64,000 nucleotides of DNA, taken from NCBI GenBank assembly GCA_902728285.1, contig CACVBU010000913.1, positions 256,482-320,481 of the forward strand. The letters are read 5' to 3'. The first letter of the stretch is position 1. Each line of letters begins with the position of its first letter. The DNA comes from Clytia hemisphaerica (lineage: Eukaryota; Cnidaria; Hydrozoa; Leptothecata; Clytiidae). The position numbers and the translations under genes are program-made. Shown piece by piece: positions 34,940 through 46,426 of the stretch. The notes under the pieces were generated by a model. That model was given only the letters and a program-made list of their open reading frames with translations, did no database searches and was not told the origin of the DNA.

Positions 34940-35395
34940 CTTCAAAAAGAAACTACGATCAACTCGAGTATCATCTCTGATGTTTGCGACTAATCAAAAT
35001 GTAATTTCGCTGTACTTGTTGGTAACCACAACAAAGATATCACCACAGATCTGTAAAGCCCGAAGGATATCACTGTTCAAACGTATGACTGTTCACATTA
35101 CTTTGAAAAGGAGTTACGGTTCCAGACCATCAAAGATTTTCTTAAATATCACCATTTCAGGATGTCGAAGGATCAGCCTGGAATTGTTAAGTGTTATAAA
35201 TCACTAGATAATGAACCAGTCGAGTTCTCCATTTTCATTCAGCGAAATCCACCAAAAGTGACTGCTGCATTACCGAAGATCGTCCCACCGAAAGGATTCA
35301 CGAAACAGCGGGCCGAATATTTGCGTAAAGAAATTCGTCAATTCTGCAAACATGGAACGGAGGATTTGGTGGCACCACCCAGGGGCGGTGCGACA
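34940..35395 (+). pseudogene. Last exon of DNCSGQNKNN-family gene, with two TAA codons
   Basis: The acceptor CTTCGGCAG|C joins to F-K-K-K-L-R-S-T-R-V-S-S-L. The family frame then continues after a 1-base change as D-V-C-D-TAA-S-K-C-N-F-A-V-L-V-G, a second TAA, then D-C-S-H-Y-F, Y-H-H-F-R, G-I-V-K-C and P-P-K-G-F-T-K-Q-R-A-E-Y-L-R-K-E-I-R-Q-F-C. The other frame of this stretch (34803-35207) is a shadow. The frameshift and the two stops mark it as dead. Confidence 0.6.
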
Positions 35396-36533
35396 CCCCT
35401 GCAAAACATGCACTCGCAGGGTATGCTCCGGAGTCTTTTTTGTCGCAGCTTGTTTTTAGCCTACCCGGAGTTGTTTTTCCGGATCATTCGTTAGTGTCAT
35501 TAGATTTATTTTACTGACTTAAAGTCCGCGGTAAATATAAGAAAACTGTTTATCAAGTCGCGTTACAGGAAGCGTGAATTCGAGTCTGTATTTTAGATTT
35601 TGTGTACAAAAGCGTTTTGCAGGCCTGCACCCTGCAAAATTTTGCAGAAAGACCTGGATGAGGTCAAAATGCAGGGTTTGCCCGGGATTTGATGGCTGTT
35701 AGTGTCAAAACGTTAAAAGTCAAGACTCGTCAAATGGCTTTAGATGCTTGGAGAAGAAAAAACAGAACAGACAGTCCTGATTTTATCTATTTTGTCGCAA
35801 ATTCTGAATAATTTGAAGCCTGCACATTTTCGATCTTCTCCAAATTCGTCATCTGAGGGCTGCCATCAAGGTCATCTCAATGTTTGTTTTTCTTCTTATG
35901 GTTATCTTCTGAAATCCATTGCAACAAGGAAAGTCAAATCTGTAAGGTATGTGGTATTTTTTTCTATTATTTTTCATGCCTGCATGTTATCAATTATAAT
36001 CTGATAAGTGCAGGAAAAACTGCTTCCCTTCCCCCTCTTTCTCTACTTATCTGCCTATGACTCGTCATAATTTTTGGTAATCAACAAAACCACTTGTTGT
36101 GTGTAGTGAGTGAGTGGCCAATCATGAAATATTTATAAGATATTTGATCAATCAGGGTACGTACTTACTGTTTGTTTGGCCAATCACTCTGGCTAAGAAA
36201 AGGTTGACGACAGGAGATGAATTTGTGGCAATTTAAGAGGCAAAGGGACAACCAACCTATTGTGGTTTTATTTTGAAATAAGAGAAAAAAAATAACATTG
36301 AAAATTTTGTGATTCTGACCTTGACACCCTAATGTTTTTAATATGTTTTGGCCGGTTAAAAATTTTTTCTGGGGAGAGAAAAAGATCTGTGTGGGTTTTT
36401 CGCACACTATTTTGAGGTACACAAACATATTGTATTTGACTATGTTTAGTTTGCGGGCCAGCACCTGCCATTCAAATACTGGTCATAAAAACTGCACCAC
36501 AATGTTAAAAATGATTTCTCTATTTTGTTTTAG
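35396..36533. other. Spacer with CTGCAAAA/TGCAGGG inverted words
   Basis: CCCCTGCAAAACATGCACTC (about 35395) and CCTGCACCCTGCAAAATTTT (about 35622) are short related words, perhaps an old transposon edge. A short frame M-A-L-D-A-W-R-R-K-N near 35730 stops soon after. No supported gene. Confidence 0.4.
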
Positions 36534-36648
36534 TTCTCTTCCAAATGGAAATTGCCTGTACAGTTCCATTTCTCTCCATCTTGTGGGCAACAATTCTTTG
36601 ATGGATACCCTTCGATGCCTTGCACATGTGCATAACTTTTCCTGAATT
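36534..36648 (+). pseudogene. OTU-protease-like exon remnant
   Basis: The exon sits between TTTTGTTTTAG and a consensus donor ATT|GTAAGTATT. It reads L-P-N-G-N-C-L-Y-S-S-I-S-L-H-L-V-G-N-N-S-L-M-D-T-L-R, matching the OTU catalytic-Cys box (G-[DN]-G-N-C-L-[FY]-x-[AS]-[IV]-S...L-R). An in-frame TGA precedes the donor. OTU cysteine proteases remove ubiquitin and occur in host genes and in transposons alike. No other OTU exon (His box) was found nearby, so this is an isolated or dead copy. Confidence 0.5.
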
Positions 36649-39039
36649 GTAAGTATTATTCTCAGAACCAAAAAAACCCATCCAATAAGTTTAGTAGATT
36701 GGCTCAGTCATGAAGCATTACGGTTGGCGGTTATCCACAGTCAGCCGGTTATTATATAAGATTAATTTCATTGGTTGTCCAGTTGTTGTTTGACTTAAAT
36801 TTTGTTGTTTTGTGTTTGTTAAATATGTAGATGTAGCTTGCAAAAATCCTAATTCCCTCTTCATTATATACTTTCAGGTTAGTTGCCATCATACTGTCCA
36901 GTAGCCCCTAGATCAATGGATTATTTTGCACCTTCACGTGGTTGGTACGAAATCTTTGTAAACACTGACAAAGTCTGCTAATAAAAGATGAGTGAAACCA
37001 TATTTAACTTAAAGGAAACAACAGAATGGAATAATTCAATTAAAATGATGATGCGTCAGTGTGTACCTAACATTTAGTTTCTTGGAAGTTTTTGGATTCA
37101 AAATTTTCCCTGTAAACTGGATATCAATATTTGTCATGTAATATCATTTCTGGAAAGTACATCTTGATTTGATTTTGACATGTAATTGCCAATGCAAATG
37201 AATTTGGATGCATAATGTATATATATAGTATAAAATTTATAACACAACAACTGAATTTTGATACCAAACATAAAACATGCTGCATTATGTACATAATGAG
37301 TAATGAATAAATGAGTTTCTGATGACATATGGTTTGTTTTCAATTCGGATTGGGGGCTTTTTACCCCTGGTACAGGATTCTCTGCTTGATTTGGCAAACA
37401 GTTCCAAACGAGACACCAGAATGGGGCTAGACTACAATTTCAAGATGAACCAAATATAGAGATTTCAGCTTCAGTACAAATTCTAGTTTTGGATACTTTA
37501 ATGCATCACATTAATCAATTTTCTAATGAAATACTCTTTTCTTGAGCGCAGTCTGATCAAATAGTTTTGCTCTTTTTCTCTAAATTTTTATTTGAAATGA
37601 CAAAAGGCTTTTATTATCTATCTATATTTTAGAATCTGCTTGAAATTATTTAAGCCACCTTTTGGCAGGCAGCAATAAGATAAATAAATTTGACACAATA
37701 AGAATCAAAATTATATTAAAAATTTTTAGACAGTTTGGTAAATATTATTATTATTGTTATTGCTATCATCACGATCAGATAAAGATTTTTGTATAATTTA
37801 TAATCTTTTGTGTGCTATTGTATTATTTTGCTATCATTTTTCACTTTTTTGTGTAAAGTTCAAAAAGTTCTTTAAAAAATTCATGATAGTTATTATTATT
37901 TTTTTTTACACCTTTCTTTTTCCTTCATTTATTCCATATTTTAGAGGCAGAAGCAGAGGCAGATTTTAGTTTTACCAGCTTCATTTTGTGTTTAAATGAA
38001 ATGAATTTTAATTCTTTATCTTTGGTTCATGGTACATTGGGCATAAAAAGGTGGCTGTTTTAGCCAATCTAGAGGGTCGAAATTCAAAAATTTTCTGGCC
38101 CGTCCGGCCCAACCATGGTGGGCCCTCCTTAGACACTATATATAGCTGAATCACTATATATAACTCAATCTTTTTTGCAGGGTATCCTAAACATCCTAGA
38201 TACGCCCCTGCCACCATGATGAATTTATCAAGCAACTTTCCAGCACATTTTTCTATATTTGTATTCATTCCATTTATTTCCTCAAATTGATTTCTCAATT
38301 GATATTTTACACACAAAGTCCAGTGGAGTCGGTGAACGATTAGTTTTTTGTTGTTTTACACGTTTACATTTTCTCATCATATCTCGTCTGATACTTAAAA
38401 TATTAAATCTTCCTCAGGCTTGCCATCCACAGTTAAAAATTATTCTGTTAGTTATTTATTTCATTAGTTGCTTTGTAAAATCTGAAAAATATAGATTAAT
38501 TGTAATGATGTTAGAAAATGCATGTTTAAACTAATTTAGAGTAGAGAATAGTGTAAAACTATTGACCTTCTTACTGATTTTCCTTGCCTTGATGTGACTT
38601 AAAGGTGACTCAAAATTATTTTTTTGAGATTACATAGCTAGATTCAAAACAAATGAGAAGTGAGGAACTTTTTATGGCTGCCTCTATCTATCTATCTATC
38701 TATCTATATATTTAAGTAGTAAGAAAAAAAGTCCCTTCAGAGCAGAGCCAGTCAGCAGGTCTACACTTTACTGCTAGCTTTAAAAAAAAATTTGTCCAGA
38801 AAATGTCAAGAAGTTTACTGTTTAGGAATCTTTTCTATAGCTAAGCTTGTTGTAAAAAATTCCTAAAGTAATGAAATATTTTATGTAATTCATATAAATC
38901 AGGTTAGTTTAGAATTCCAAGAAAAAAATCCAGATCCACATTCTGTTGTGATTTTTCATTACTTTGTCAACGCATTCCTTGTTTATAATCTTCGAAAACG
39001 AGGCTAAAAAACTGCCGGCAACCGACGAAAGGCTGAGAG
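36649..39039. other. Geneless AT-rich spacer with microsatellite
   Basis: Contains a CTATCTATCTATCTATCTAT microsatellite at about 38684-38709 and scattered T-rich tracts. Frames such as 37754-37969 and 38259-38534 look like composition artefacts. No recognisable gene. Confidence 0.5.
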
Positions 39040-39180
39040 CGGCCGTCGGGACAACAAGGTCCGATAGAATGTGGCCGCTAATGGTCGCTAATGGCCGCTA
39101 AGGGTCGCCAAGGGCCGCTGTTAGCGGCTTAAAACTTACTATGTGGCCGCTTCACTGTGGCCGCTTTTAATAAGCGGCCT
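39040..39180. repeat. GC-rich GGCCGCTAA short-period repeat
   Basis: GGCCGCTAA, GGTCGCTAA, GGCCGCTAA and GGTCGCCAA follow each other (39072-39110), then GGCCGCTGTTAGCGGC, a short hairpin, and two more GTGGCCGCTT words. Base composition contrasts sharply with the AT-rich surroundings. Confidence 0.7.
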
Positions 39181-39965
39181 CGCATCGGCCATCTTCAATA
39201 TCCGATCGGCCCAAACGGAAAAAAGACCAGTCGAGTAGAGGCCAAAGAAGAACGGTCTTTTTACCGATCGGACTTTTGTGTACTTCAAATCGCTTGGGGA
39301 GTCACAAATATCAGTCTATTTCAGCAATCTTACTCTTATTCTGTAGTGTCACTCACTTTCTGTAGTGTCACTCACTTTCTGTATGTGCCAGCTCTGTCAT
39401 AAATCTACTACTACCCGATGCATGCAAAATTTATGATTTTTATAAATTATTTCAAGATTTTCGACGATGCAAAGTCCAAACTGAAAAATATATAAATATA
39501 GAAATTTTCAAAGTGACAATTTTGATTTAACAACGTCATAATCAAGTTTCTGAAAACCAATCTCTTTTAAAAATAGTTCCACTTATGTATGGAATAAGTT
39601 CTGAAAATTTTAGAAAAACAGCTTAACTGAAACTGAAAATATTAAGCTTTAAAGGTATTTTTCTCCTATATGACAGAATCTGCCGTTTTTGCTGATTCGG
39701 CGAAAAATTTATGCGCAACATTTTCGGAATTTCATTTTCCACCATCAATGCTTTTCAACAGTATCACTTTACCTGTACTTAAAGACTAGGTTGATATGTT
39801 ATTGTTTCCAATGTCACTGACTACAAGACTCAAATTACAACTGGTGCGACACGAGCTGAGAAGCATTCGGCCTGGACACGATTTCTTTCTGCACTTTACT
39901 TCATCATCAGAGGGTCAGCTCCAGGGAGTGCAAGCTTGGCATTGCACACGAGGCAAAAGAAGTGG

Positions 39966-40031
39966 TTCTTAACTATTTCTCCTCAAAACTTGAAAGATAC
40001 AAAGAAATGTGAACACGAAATCAACTTACTT
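39966..40031. repeat. Split direct repeat B2 of the PAT-like element
   Basis: TTCTTAACTATTTCTCCTCA and the following ~45 bp match B1 at 40828 with a few differences. This marks the 3' end of the element on the minus strand. Confidence 0.85.
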
Positions 40032-40641
40032 AATTTTCTCTAAAGAATATACTTGTATTGTTGAATAAGTTACATGTTCAAATTAAAAGGAAAATATGTG
40101 TATAATTACATAGAACTTGAGAATAATTAAATTGTACTTATGTGACGAAGCATGTAGCGTAAAACCCCCATGGCTGTTTATTTTGAGGAAACATTATCTC
40201 CGACCAAGTGCATCCGTCACGCCGACCTTCGGAGGTTAAAGGTCCTCCCACTCTTAAAAAGTGAAATATAACGTAAAAAAATTTAAAAAACATTTAAAAG
40301 TCTGTTTTTGTTGTAGTGTTCTTGAATCGTTTCAGATGTCTACGTGAGAATGCTGAATTTTGTAATGTGACGTATTTAGCGAGTGTAATTCGAATGCTTA
40401 TCTTGATGATAGTTGTATCGTTGTGTCTTTCCAGCGGAATATCTTGGCTGTTCGGTTATGTGAAGGAAAACTTGGCATCAAGCTGACGTTCCACCAGCGC
40501 ACTTTTGTCTGCGGAATAACGGTGAATATCTTCGGCGTAGCTGTAATTCGATTTGCTGTATTTGGTCCTTGTATGTGGTACCACCAGCGAATGATCGTGA
40601 TAAGCGTCGTAGTACATGAAAGAAAGGGGAGAAAAATTACA

Positions 40642-40782
40642 AAGGCGTGTTGTATAATGCAAGAAGCGAGTGATTTCAAATTTAAAACACACACGTTTTA
40701 AACCATTTTTGCGCAAGCGCATTCTGTTCATAACATGATCGTAATTATAAAAAAGCAATTAACGTTTTTCGTGCGAAACCGT
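40642..40782. repeat. Split direct repeat A2 of the PAT-like element
   Basis: AAGGCGTGTTGTATAATGCA through CGTGCGAAACCGT matches A1 at 44020-44161 with only scattered changes (such as AAGCGCATT versus AAGCACATT). Confidence 0.9.
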
Positions 40783-40827
40783 TAAGAAACTTGTTTCTCT
40801 CCATTCTTCGATCGTTGAGAAACACGC

Positions 40828-40893
40828 TTCTTAACTATTTCTCCTCAAAACTTGAAAGATACAAAGAAATGTGAATACGAAATCAATTTACGT
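40828..40893. repeat. Split direct repeat B1 of the PAT-like element
   Basis: Copy of B2, lying between the recombinase ORF and A2. The adjacent word GTTGAGAAACACGC also follows A1 (GTTGAGAAATACGC), so the A repeat may extend this far with an insertion. Confidence 0.85.
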
Positions 40894-40913
40894 TTGGATT
40901 TATCTTGCTTGCA

Positions 40914-41935
40914 TTAACTCGAGAAGAAAAAAGAAATAGCGAAATAATAGTTTCTAATATTATATTCCCAGGCTTTTGGATACGTTAAATCTCTTCCGAT
41001 GACAGTCTTGGATGTAAGTGTTTCTACTAGTATTTGTTTGGAAATCATACGGTTTGTAACGCCGTTATTTGCGGCCTCTCTTGCACCTCCCGAACGAAGC
41101 GAATGTAACCTGTAGCGCTTTGTATTTGCGACGATGTTAGAAAGATGTAATTTGAACGACTCCCTTGCTGTGGTGTAAGAAATTTTCAAATGGACATTGG
41201 CTGAATGGCCTATTTTACATTCAAAAATCCTGCAGAAGAGAAAATCTTCTGGTTTTTGTAATTTAGAATGATGCAGATATTTCTTCAACCAGTAGAGTGG
41301 GCAATAAAGCGAAAGTATTTCACTATTAAAAACTGTGCTGCCTTCTCTTACTTGGTCAGATTTGGAAAAAGGTAAGAAAATTTTTACTCCACCGTCACAA
41401 AAGTTAATGTTATTCTGAAAAACCCACAAAATCCCAGAACAGTCATTAATATGAATCTCATATCTATCAGGCTTTCTGTTGTGCGATATTCGTCTACGAT
41501 GGCTTTGAGCAGATCAGAGGTGATTGGTTCTTTTCTGTTCTGTTTGACGACAGGAATTCTCGCCGCAATAAGCCGTTTGCTTTCCTCGAAGGCTAATTTC
41601 ACTAAGGGATTATCGGTAGGAGAATGGAACCCGGAATTTCGATGGCCCCATCTGATTCCCATAACCACGGCCGTTATCGCTCCTTCGGTCGCATTCGAAC
41701 TTGTCAAACCGTTGAGGTAAACCGCTACGAAAAAGGGGTCTGCAGGACAATAGGACACTTTGCTAAATTGGGAAGCCCATTCCCTCCATTTTTGCCAAGC
41801 GGGTTTGTACTTGCGTAAGGTAGAATTAATGTAGACTGCGTTGAGGAGTTCCGGTAGGGTACCTGCCTTTTCCTTTAATGAAGGGTCTTCTATTCTTTGT
41901 ATTCTTTGATCGAGAACGGGGTGGGCGTCATCTTC
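40914..41935 (-). pseudogene. Tyrosine recombinase of the PAT-like element
   Basis: The minus strand reads from H-E-D-D-A-H-P-V-L through L-R-K-Y-K-P-A-W-Q-K-W, P-A-D-P-F-F-V-A-V-Y-L and L-G-F-C-G-F-F-R-I (first catalytic Arg box). After a frame change near 41415 it continues K-S-D-Q-V-R-E-G and R-L-H-S-L-R-S-G-G-A-R-E-A-A, the H-x-L-R box of the tyrosine recombinase family. The expected C-terminal Tyr segment is not recognisable after K-Q-I-L-V-E-T-L. This enzyme would insert a circular cDNA by site-specific recombination, replacing the integrase of LTR elements. Confidence 0.85.
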
Positions 41936-42331
41936 ATGAAAAAAAAAATTAAATAATAGAATTAACTCTCATACCTTTTGTGGTGGTATATGCAACAGAG
42001 CAGTGATACCACGGACCTGCAACATTCGATATTTACAACAGAGCATTGATATCTTAATGAAGCATTGCAACAAAGCATTGATATCCTTTAAATTGACATT
42101 GCACCCGGCAGTAAGATTGGTATTTGCCCCGTATTTGCAGCAAAACATTGATACCATAATGTTTGTTGTCATTTATATTTTTTGCATAAAAAGAAACGAG
42201 AAAATAGGTTGGGGTTAAATTGTAAGAAACGATTAATTTTCACTGAAGCAAGAATGTTCAAGTCAGATAATGATCTAGAAATATATCTCATCTTTGTGTA
42301 TTGAAGGACCAAAATCGAGTAACTGTTGAAT

Positions 42332-42830
42332 TTATAAGTTGTCAAAGGTGATGTACAATCCTAGAGAATAAAAAGCTGCAAACCCATCAAAAATACAATT
42401 AACATCAGAATTGTTTATAAAATAAGGATCTAATACAAGAAATTGTTTGACAAAAGGTTGAAATTCTTTTCCATCGTTAGTAATTAATGGGCAGAAATAA
42501 GGGGATGGCCATAGTGGTATGAACAAAATTCCTTTCCCTTGGCAGTTTCTCAAATGCTTAATTAACTTTCCAACCTGGGATATTGGTGGACAAATCCAAT
42601 TAAATTCACTGCGAGAAGTTCGCGGCATGTTGAGCTTGTTCCTCTTTGCGATGACGTTGCCTAGTTCCTCGACGGCATAGCCTCCGAAGCCCGTACTGCT
42701 TGCGTCTGAGTAAACGATTTTTGTGACTTCTGGTCAGGTATTAACGCGAAAGGTTTTTATTTTCGATAAATTGTCCCTCAAAAATTTTAACTCGTACTCT
42801 ACGTCGTAAGAAAGAACATAAATTTTATCT
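42332..42830 (-). pseudogene. RNase H-like region of the PAT-like element
   Basis: The minus strand contains I-V-Y-S-D-A-S-S-T-G-F-G-G-Y-A-V (42665-42715), the first RNase H Asp strand, then F-N-W-I-C-P-P-I-S-Q-V-G-K-L and P-L-W-P-S-P-Y-F-C-P-L-I, the connector seen in DIRS-type polyproteins just before the recombinase. Frames are broken relative to the RT above it. Confidence 0.75.
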
Positions 42831-43650
42831 CACGTAAATTTAAACTCAACGAACTTGTACATTTGCTTAGTGAATAAATGAACGGGAGGACAGATAGCAA
42901 TTAATTGACCGGCGATTTTTGAAATATATCTGGCTGAAGAACTAAGAACATAGGACCGTTCAATTTTTTCTTCGGGAGCCTCGAAAATCATGCTTCTAGT
43001 GTCGATGATAAAACCAAGCCAATTTTTTCTTTGCTGCGGCTTAAGACTCGATTTTTTGAAATTAACGGTCAGTCCTGCTGACCACATATCACAGAGCATA
43101 ACAGAAAGATTTTTGATTAAGTTTTGGTAGGATTTTTCGCCTGATATCCCGTCGTCCAGATACATTACGCAGTTCATTCCTTGGCGACGCCATTTTTCGA
43201 CAGGTTGGCGTATTAATCTTGTAAAAACCCAAGAAGCAATATTTAAGCCAAAAGGAAGGACGCAAAAAACGAAATATCTTTCAATGTTATCAAATTCCCT
43301 TGCGAAACCGAGAAATTTTTGAAACTGTTCGTATCGGAATGTGGTGATAGCCGCTTGTCAAGTCGAAAGTTATCAAATAATTGTCTTTTTCGAAAATTTC
43401 TACCGCTGTTTTTAAATCGTCGTATTTAAACTTTGGGGGGTCGATATGAGAATTGATGTGTCTCAGGTCGATTACAAGACGCGATTTGGAATGTTTTTCA
43501 GCTACGGTCAATGGATTTACGCAGATAGAAGGTTCTTTTACTTCTTTTATACAGCCGTCAAGTAGCAGTTTCTCAATCGATTGTTCTACGAACTCTTTGT
43601 TTTTTAAACTCGAAGCATTGTTTTTGGCGTAAAATGGTTGGGGAGTGTTT
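42830..43650 (-). pseudogene. Reverse transcriptase of the PAT-like element
   Basis: In order on the minus strand: S-R-L-V-I-D-L-R-H-I-N (palm), N-Y-L-I-T-F-D-L-T-S-G-Y-H-H-I (catalytic Asp, motif A), L-P-F-G-L-N-I-A-S-W-V-F-T (motif B, in another frame near 43250) and C-V-M-Y-L-D-D-G (motif C, catalytic Asp pair at 43148-43162), then thumb-like N-W-L-G-F-I-I-D. At least two frame changes separate them (near 43330 and 43190). All three catalytic boxes are preserved. Confidence 0.88.
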
Positions 43651-43983
43651 TCAAAAGGTAATTTTTCCAGTGACAGGAAACTCTTCGGATTGTCGAAACT
43701 CCCAGTGCACTTTCTTGAGGATTTCCATTGCAGATTCGCTGTCATTGGCTTCCAAAGCATCGTCCACCGTTTCGAGGGTTTCGGCTGTATGTCTAAATTG
43801 CTCCTCGTGTCCCTTTTTGTTGAAGTTTGTCTGGTCCCATGAGCGTTTGTGTTCGATTCTATCTTCCAACTTTCCAATGGCTTTGGCATGTTCTTCCTCC
43901 TTTTTCTTCATTTCAACCTCCATAAGTTCTTTGACGGTGTTCCTTAAAGCTTCATCTCCGTCTCCATTTGTTTGTAGGGCCAT
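43651..43983 (-). pseudogene. Gag-like N-terminal protein of the PAT-like element
   Basis: I prefer the Met at 43983 (M-A-L-Q-T-N-G-D-G-D) over the upstream Met at 44007, because the family-like sequence begins there and the upstream residues look like leader. It is a charged, helical protein (Glu/Lys-rich coiled coil, then K-R-S-W-D-Q-T-N-F). The frame ends at a TGA where it should pass into the RT, with a 1-base change near 43651. It lies just downstream of repeat A1. Confidence 0.65.
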
Positions 43984-44019
43984 GATCAAAAACAAAATTT
44001 TCTTCAAAACTTAACTAAC

Positions 44020-44161
44020 AAGGCGTGTTGTATAATGCAAGAAGCGAGTGATTTCAAATTCAAAACACACACGTTTTAAACCATTTTTGCGCAAGCACAT
44101 TCTGTTCATAACATGATCGTAATTATACAAAAAGCAATTAACGTTTTTCGTACGAAACCGT
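44020..44161. repeat. Split direct repeat A1 of the PAT-like element
   Basis: Copy of A2 at the 5' end of the element on the minus strand; ends CGTACGAAACCGT. Confidence 0.9.
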
Positions 44162-45127
44162 GTGTTGAGAAATACGCATATTGATGACCCAATCCCAATA
44201 ATTTTTGCCAGTATGGAAATTTCTGAAGAAGTACTTACATCAACTGCATCGATCTTTTCAATTTCAACAAATGTAAATGGATTTCAGAAGTGGTGTTAGC
44301 ATATATTTTGTTGTAAGATTTACCAACTGATAGATTTTCCACATCATCGCCATACAAAACGAGTTTTGAACAGAATTGAAATTGTCACTTACACTAACTT
44401 TTAGGCGTCTTATGATTGAATTTGTTTTGTCTTGTTGTCAGTGGTTTGAAAGACTTTCACGCAACACTTCAATTCGCATAACAACTGCTTTTGGGCCAGA
44501 GAAAATAAGTCGGTGACAGTGTTGATGGCAGTAGCAGAAAGACATACATCCAGAGCGAAGGTAGAAGGTGCCTTTGAATTGATTATTTCAGCATCATCTC
44601 TCACTATGACATCATTGATTTTTGTTATCTTTAGAGGTGATTGAGATTATAAAATATCGCTCATAAGTTTATGCTTCTTCGGTCTGGTCACGCAGCTTTA
44701 CGAGCCGAAACTGGAGATTGTAATACACAGTTGAAATATTCTTTTTGCTGATTTCCATGACTTCTCATGGTGTAACATTGTGAACAAAGGATAGATCTGC
44801 AAAGTGAAAAATTACCTAATTATAGAAGTGCAACTTTTTGGTGTCATTTTCTATATTATTCTGTAATTTATTAATCTTTTCCTGACCTCTATTAAAATCA
44901 ATTTAAATAAATTTGGAAAAAAAGGTAGATAAGATGATAGCAAACAGAATGGCGGTCATTCAAGAGAATCTCGGGGTTAAAAGAACTGATAATTTTAAAA
45001 TTAGGAAGAATGAAAACTACAATTCATTTCAACATTTGAGGTGAACGTTATTTGTATCAGCCAGGCTCACCTTGGTTTTGCTTTTGTTTTCTTGAGCATT
45101 TTGTAGTGTTTTCAAGTACGTGCACAC
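44162..45127. other. Spacer, no supported gene
   Basis: Frames at 44410-44604 and elsewhere are short and carry no motif. No TIR or long repeat seen. Confidence 0.4.
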
Positions 45128-45472
45128 GTGAGTTCTTTTGATTTGAAAAGGAAGGAACTTGCTGAGGAAAGAATCGCAAAGAATCGTTTTCAGACTCAAC
45201 CAATTAAAACCTTGAATTTTAATTACGTAATGATTTTAACCATACATAATGCAATGTGTATGTCACAAGGAAAGATATTTCGAAAATTACGTCACAGAGG
45301 AGGTGGGGTGGCGGAGAATTCAGACTTGCACCGTTGTGGGAGTAGTGAAACCCCGCCCATGAAAAGGGCGCTAGAAACACTTTTGAATTATGTTAATTGG
45401 GTGAGAATCAAAGACAGAGGAGGATTGTTTAAGGTGAATGATACCATGTTTTTTTATGGTAAGGCGAATTGA
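45128..45472 (+). CDS. Candidate exon ending in an R-G-G-L-F-K-V motif
   Basis: The frame has a GTG as its first codon and so is probably not a true start. Its distal part reads R-A-L-E-T-L-L-N-Y-V-N-W-V-R-I-K-D-R-G-G-L-F-K-V-N-D-T, resembling a C-terminal linker found in several invertebrate transposon-linked proteins. A GT donor-like site (TATG|GTAAGG) lies before the stop. Unidentified; could be a lone exon. Confidence 0.3.
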   Translation: MSSFDLKRKELAEERIAKNRFQTQPIKTLNFNYVMILTIHNAMCMSQGKIFRKLRHRGGGVAENSDLHRCGSSETPPMKRALETLLNYVNWVRIKDRGGLFKVNDTMFFYGKAN

Positions 45473-46426
45473 ATATATTGTAAGAAATACCGTGGTGGCA
45501 ATTTACGGATTTAAGTCTCTATTTAAAAAATTCAAGCGTGGCAATGTATTGGAATATGTTAACCAAAAATCTTGGCTTTAAAAGACCAAATTAGCACCAG
45601 AGGGGTCAAACGCGCCAAATCGTTTGTCAAATGTTATATTCTTGTATTTAGAAGAAAATTGAATAAACTCTAAAAAGAAGAAAAGGAAAAAAGGCAAATT
45701 TAAATTTCGAAACAGGGTAAACTTGCCTTAAGAAAGGGTTTGAATTGATGAGGGATTCTGATTTAACAACCCAAAAGTTGTTTTATTGATGTAATTTTTA
45801 TCTATAGGAAACATTTCAAAAAAAAAAAACAATGACCTATTTTCAAAAAAGTAAAATTTCTGAATGGTATATTATTTTTGATTTTGAAAGGTTTATGGGA
45901 ATTTTTTTTTCAAACTGCAAGGTGGAATTTGATAAAAATTTATATTCCTGATTTGAAATTTTGATTGAAAACTTTTCACTTGCATTTACTCCTCTGAAGT
46001 CATTTTCCATTTTCACCTCGAAAATCACTTTATAATTACACCCTCCCCTACATTTTAAGACTTTGTCTCGCAACTCTGGCGAGTTAAGGCGTGTCCAACT
46101 GCAATGCAAACCAACAGCACTCATTTTAGGGTAAAACCTAATACTTTCAAGTACCCGAGTTGCTTTCCACACCAAGCTGTTTAATTGGTCAATCCAAAAC
46201 CAGCATGGTAGCCAAAGGTTGTGCACAATTTTGTGCATATTCCGCGAATCATAAAAACTGTTGCAAGAATTCTATCACTATCGTCACGTTAGCCTGATTC
46301 GTTCGATTTCTTTGTTCAGGTCCTATGATTTCTCCTGAACCTTTTTTTGTATACGAGACCAGATTTTATTTTGATTTCATCAAAAATTAGGCTGAGATTC
46401 TTTTGGCCTACTTTTTAAGTGTTCAC

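Larger units (their letters stand above)
39966..44161 (-). mobile_element. PAT/Ngaro-like tyrosine-recombinase retrotransposon (DIRS order)
   Basis: On the minus strand the order is repeat A1 (44161-44020), gag-like, RT, RNase H, tyrosine recombinase, repeat B1 (40893-40828), repeat A2 (40782-40642), ~600 bp, and repeat B2 (40031-39966). Split direct repeats A1-ORFs-B1-A2-B2 are diagnostic of the PAT and Ngaro groups; such elements integrate by a tyrosine recombinase and leave no target duplication. Each ORF has frameshifts, so the copy is dead, but the repeats still match closely (a few differences in A over 141 bp), so it is not very old. An unrelated-looking stretch (41940-42330) separates recombinase from RNase H. 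Confidence 0.88.

Noticed and set aside
38008..38316. Minus-strand 102-codon frame
   Set aside because: No motif seen, several low-complexity stretches, and no conserved neighbour.
39157..39402. ORF next to the GGCCGCTAA repeat
   Set aside because: It starts in the GC-rich repeat and runs into GTAGTGTCACTCACTTTCT duplicates; probably not coding.
45843..46238. Minus-strand 131-codon frame
   Set aside because: No motif, no splice context and ordinary composition; too weak to list as a gene.
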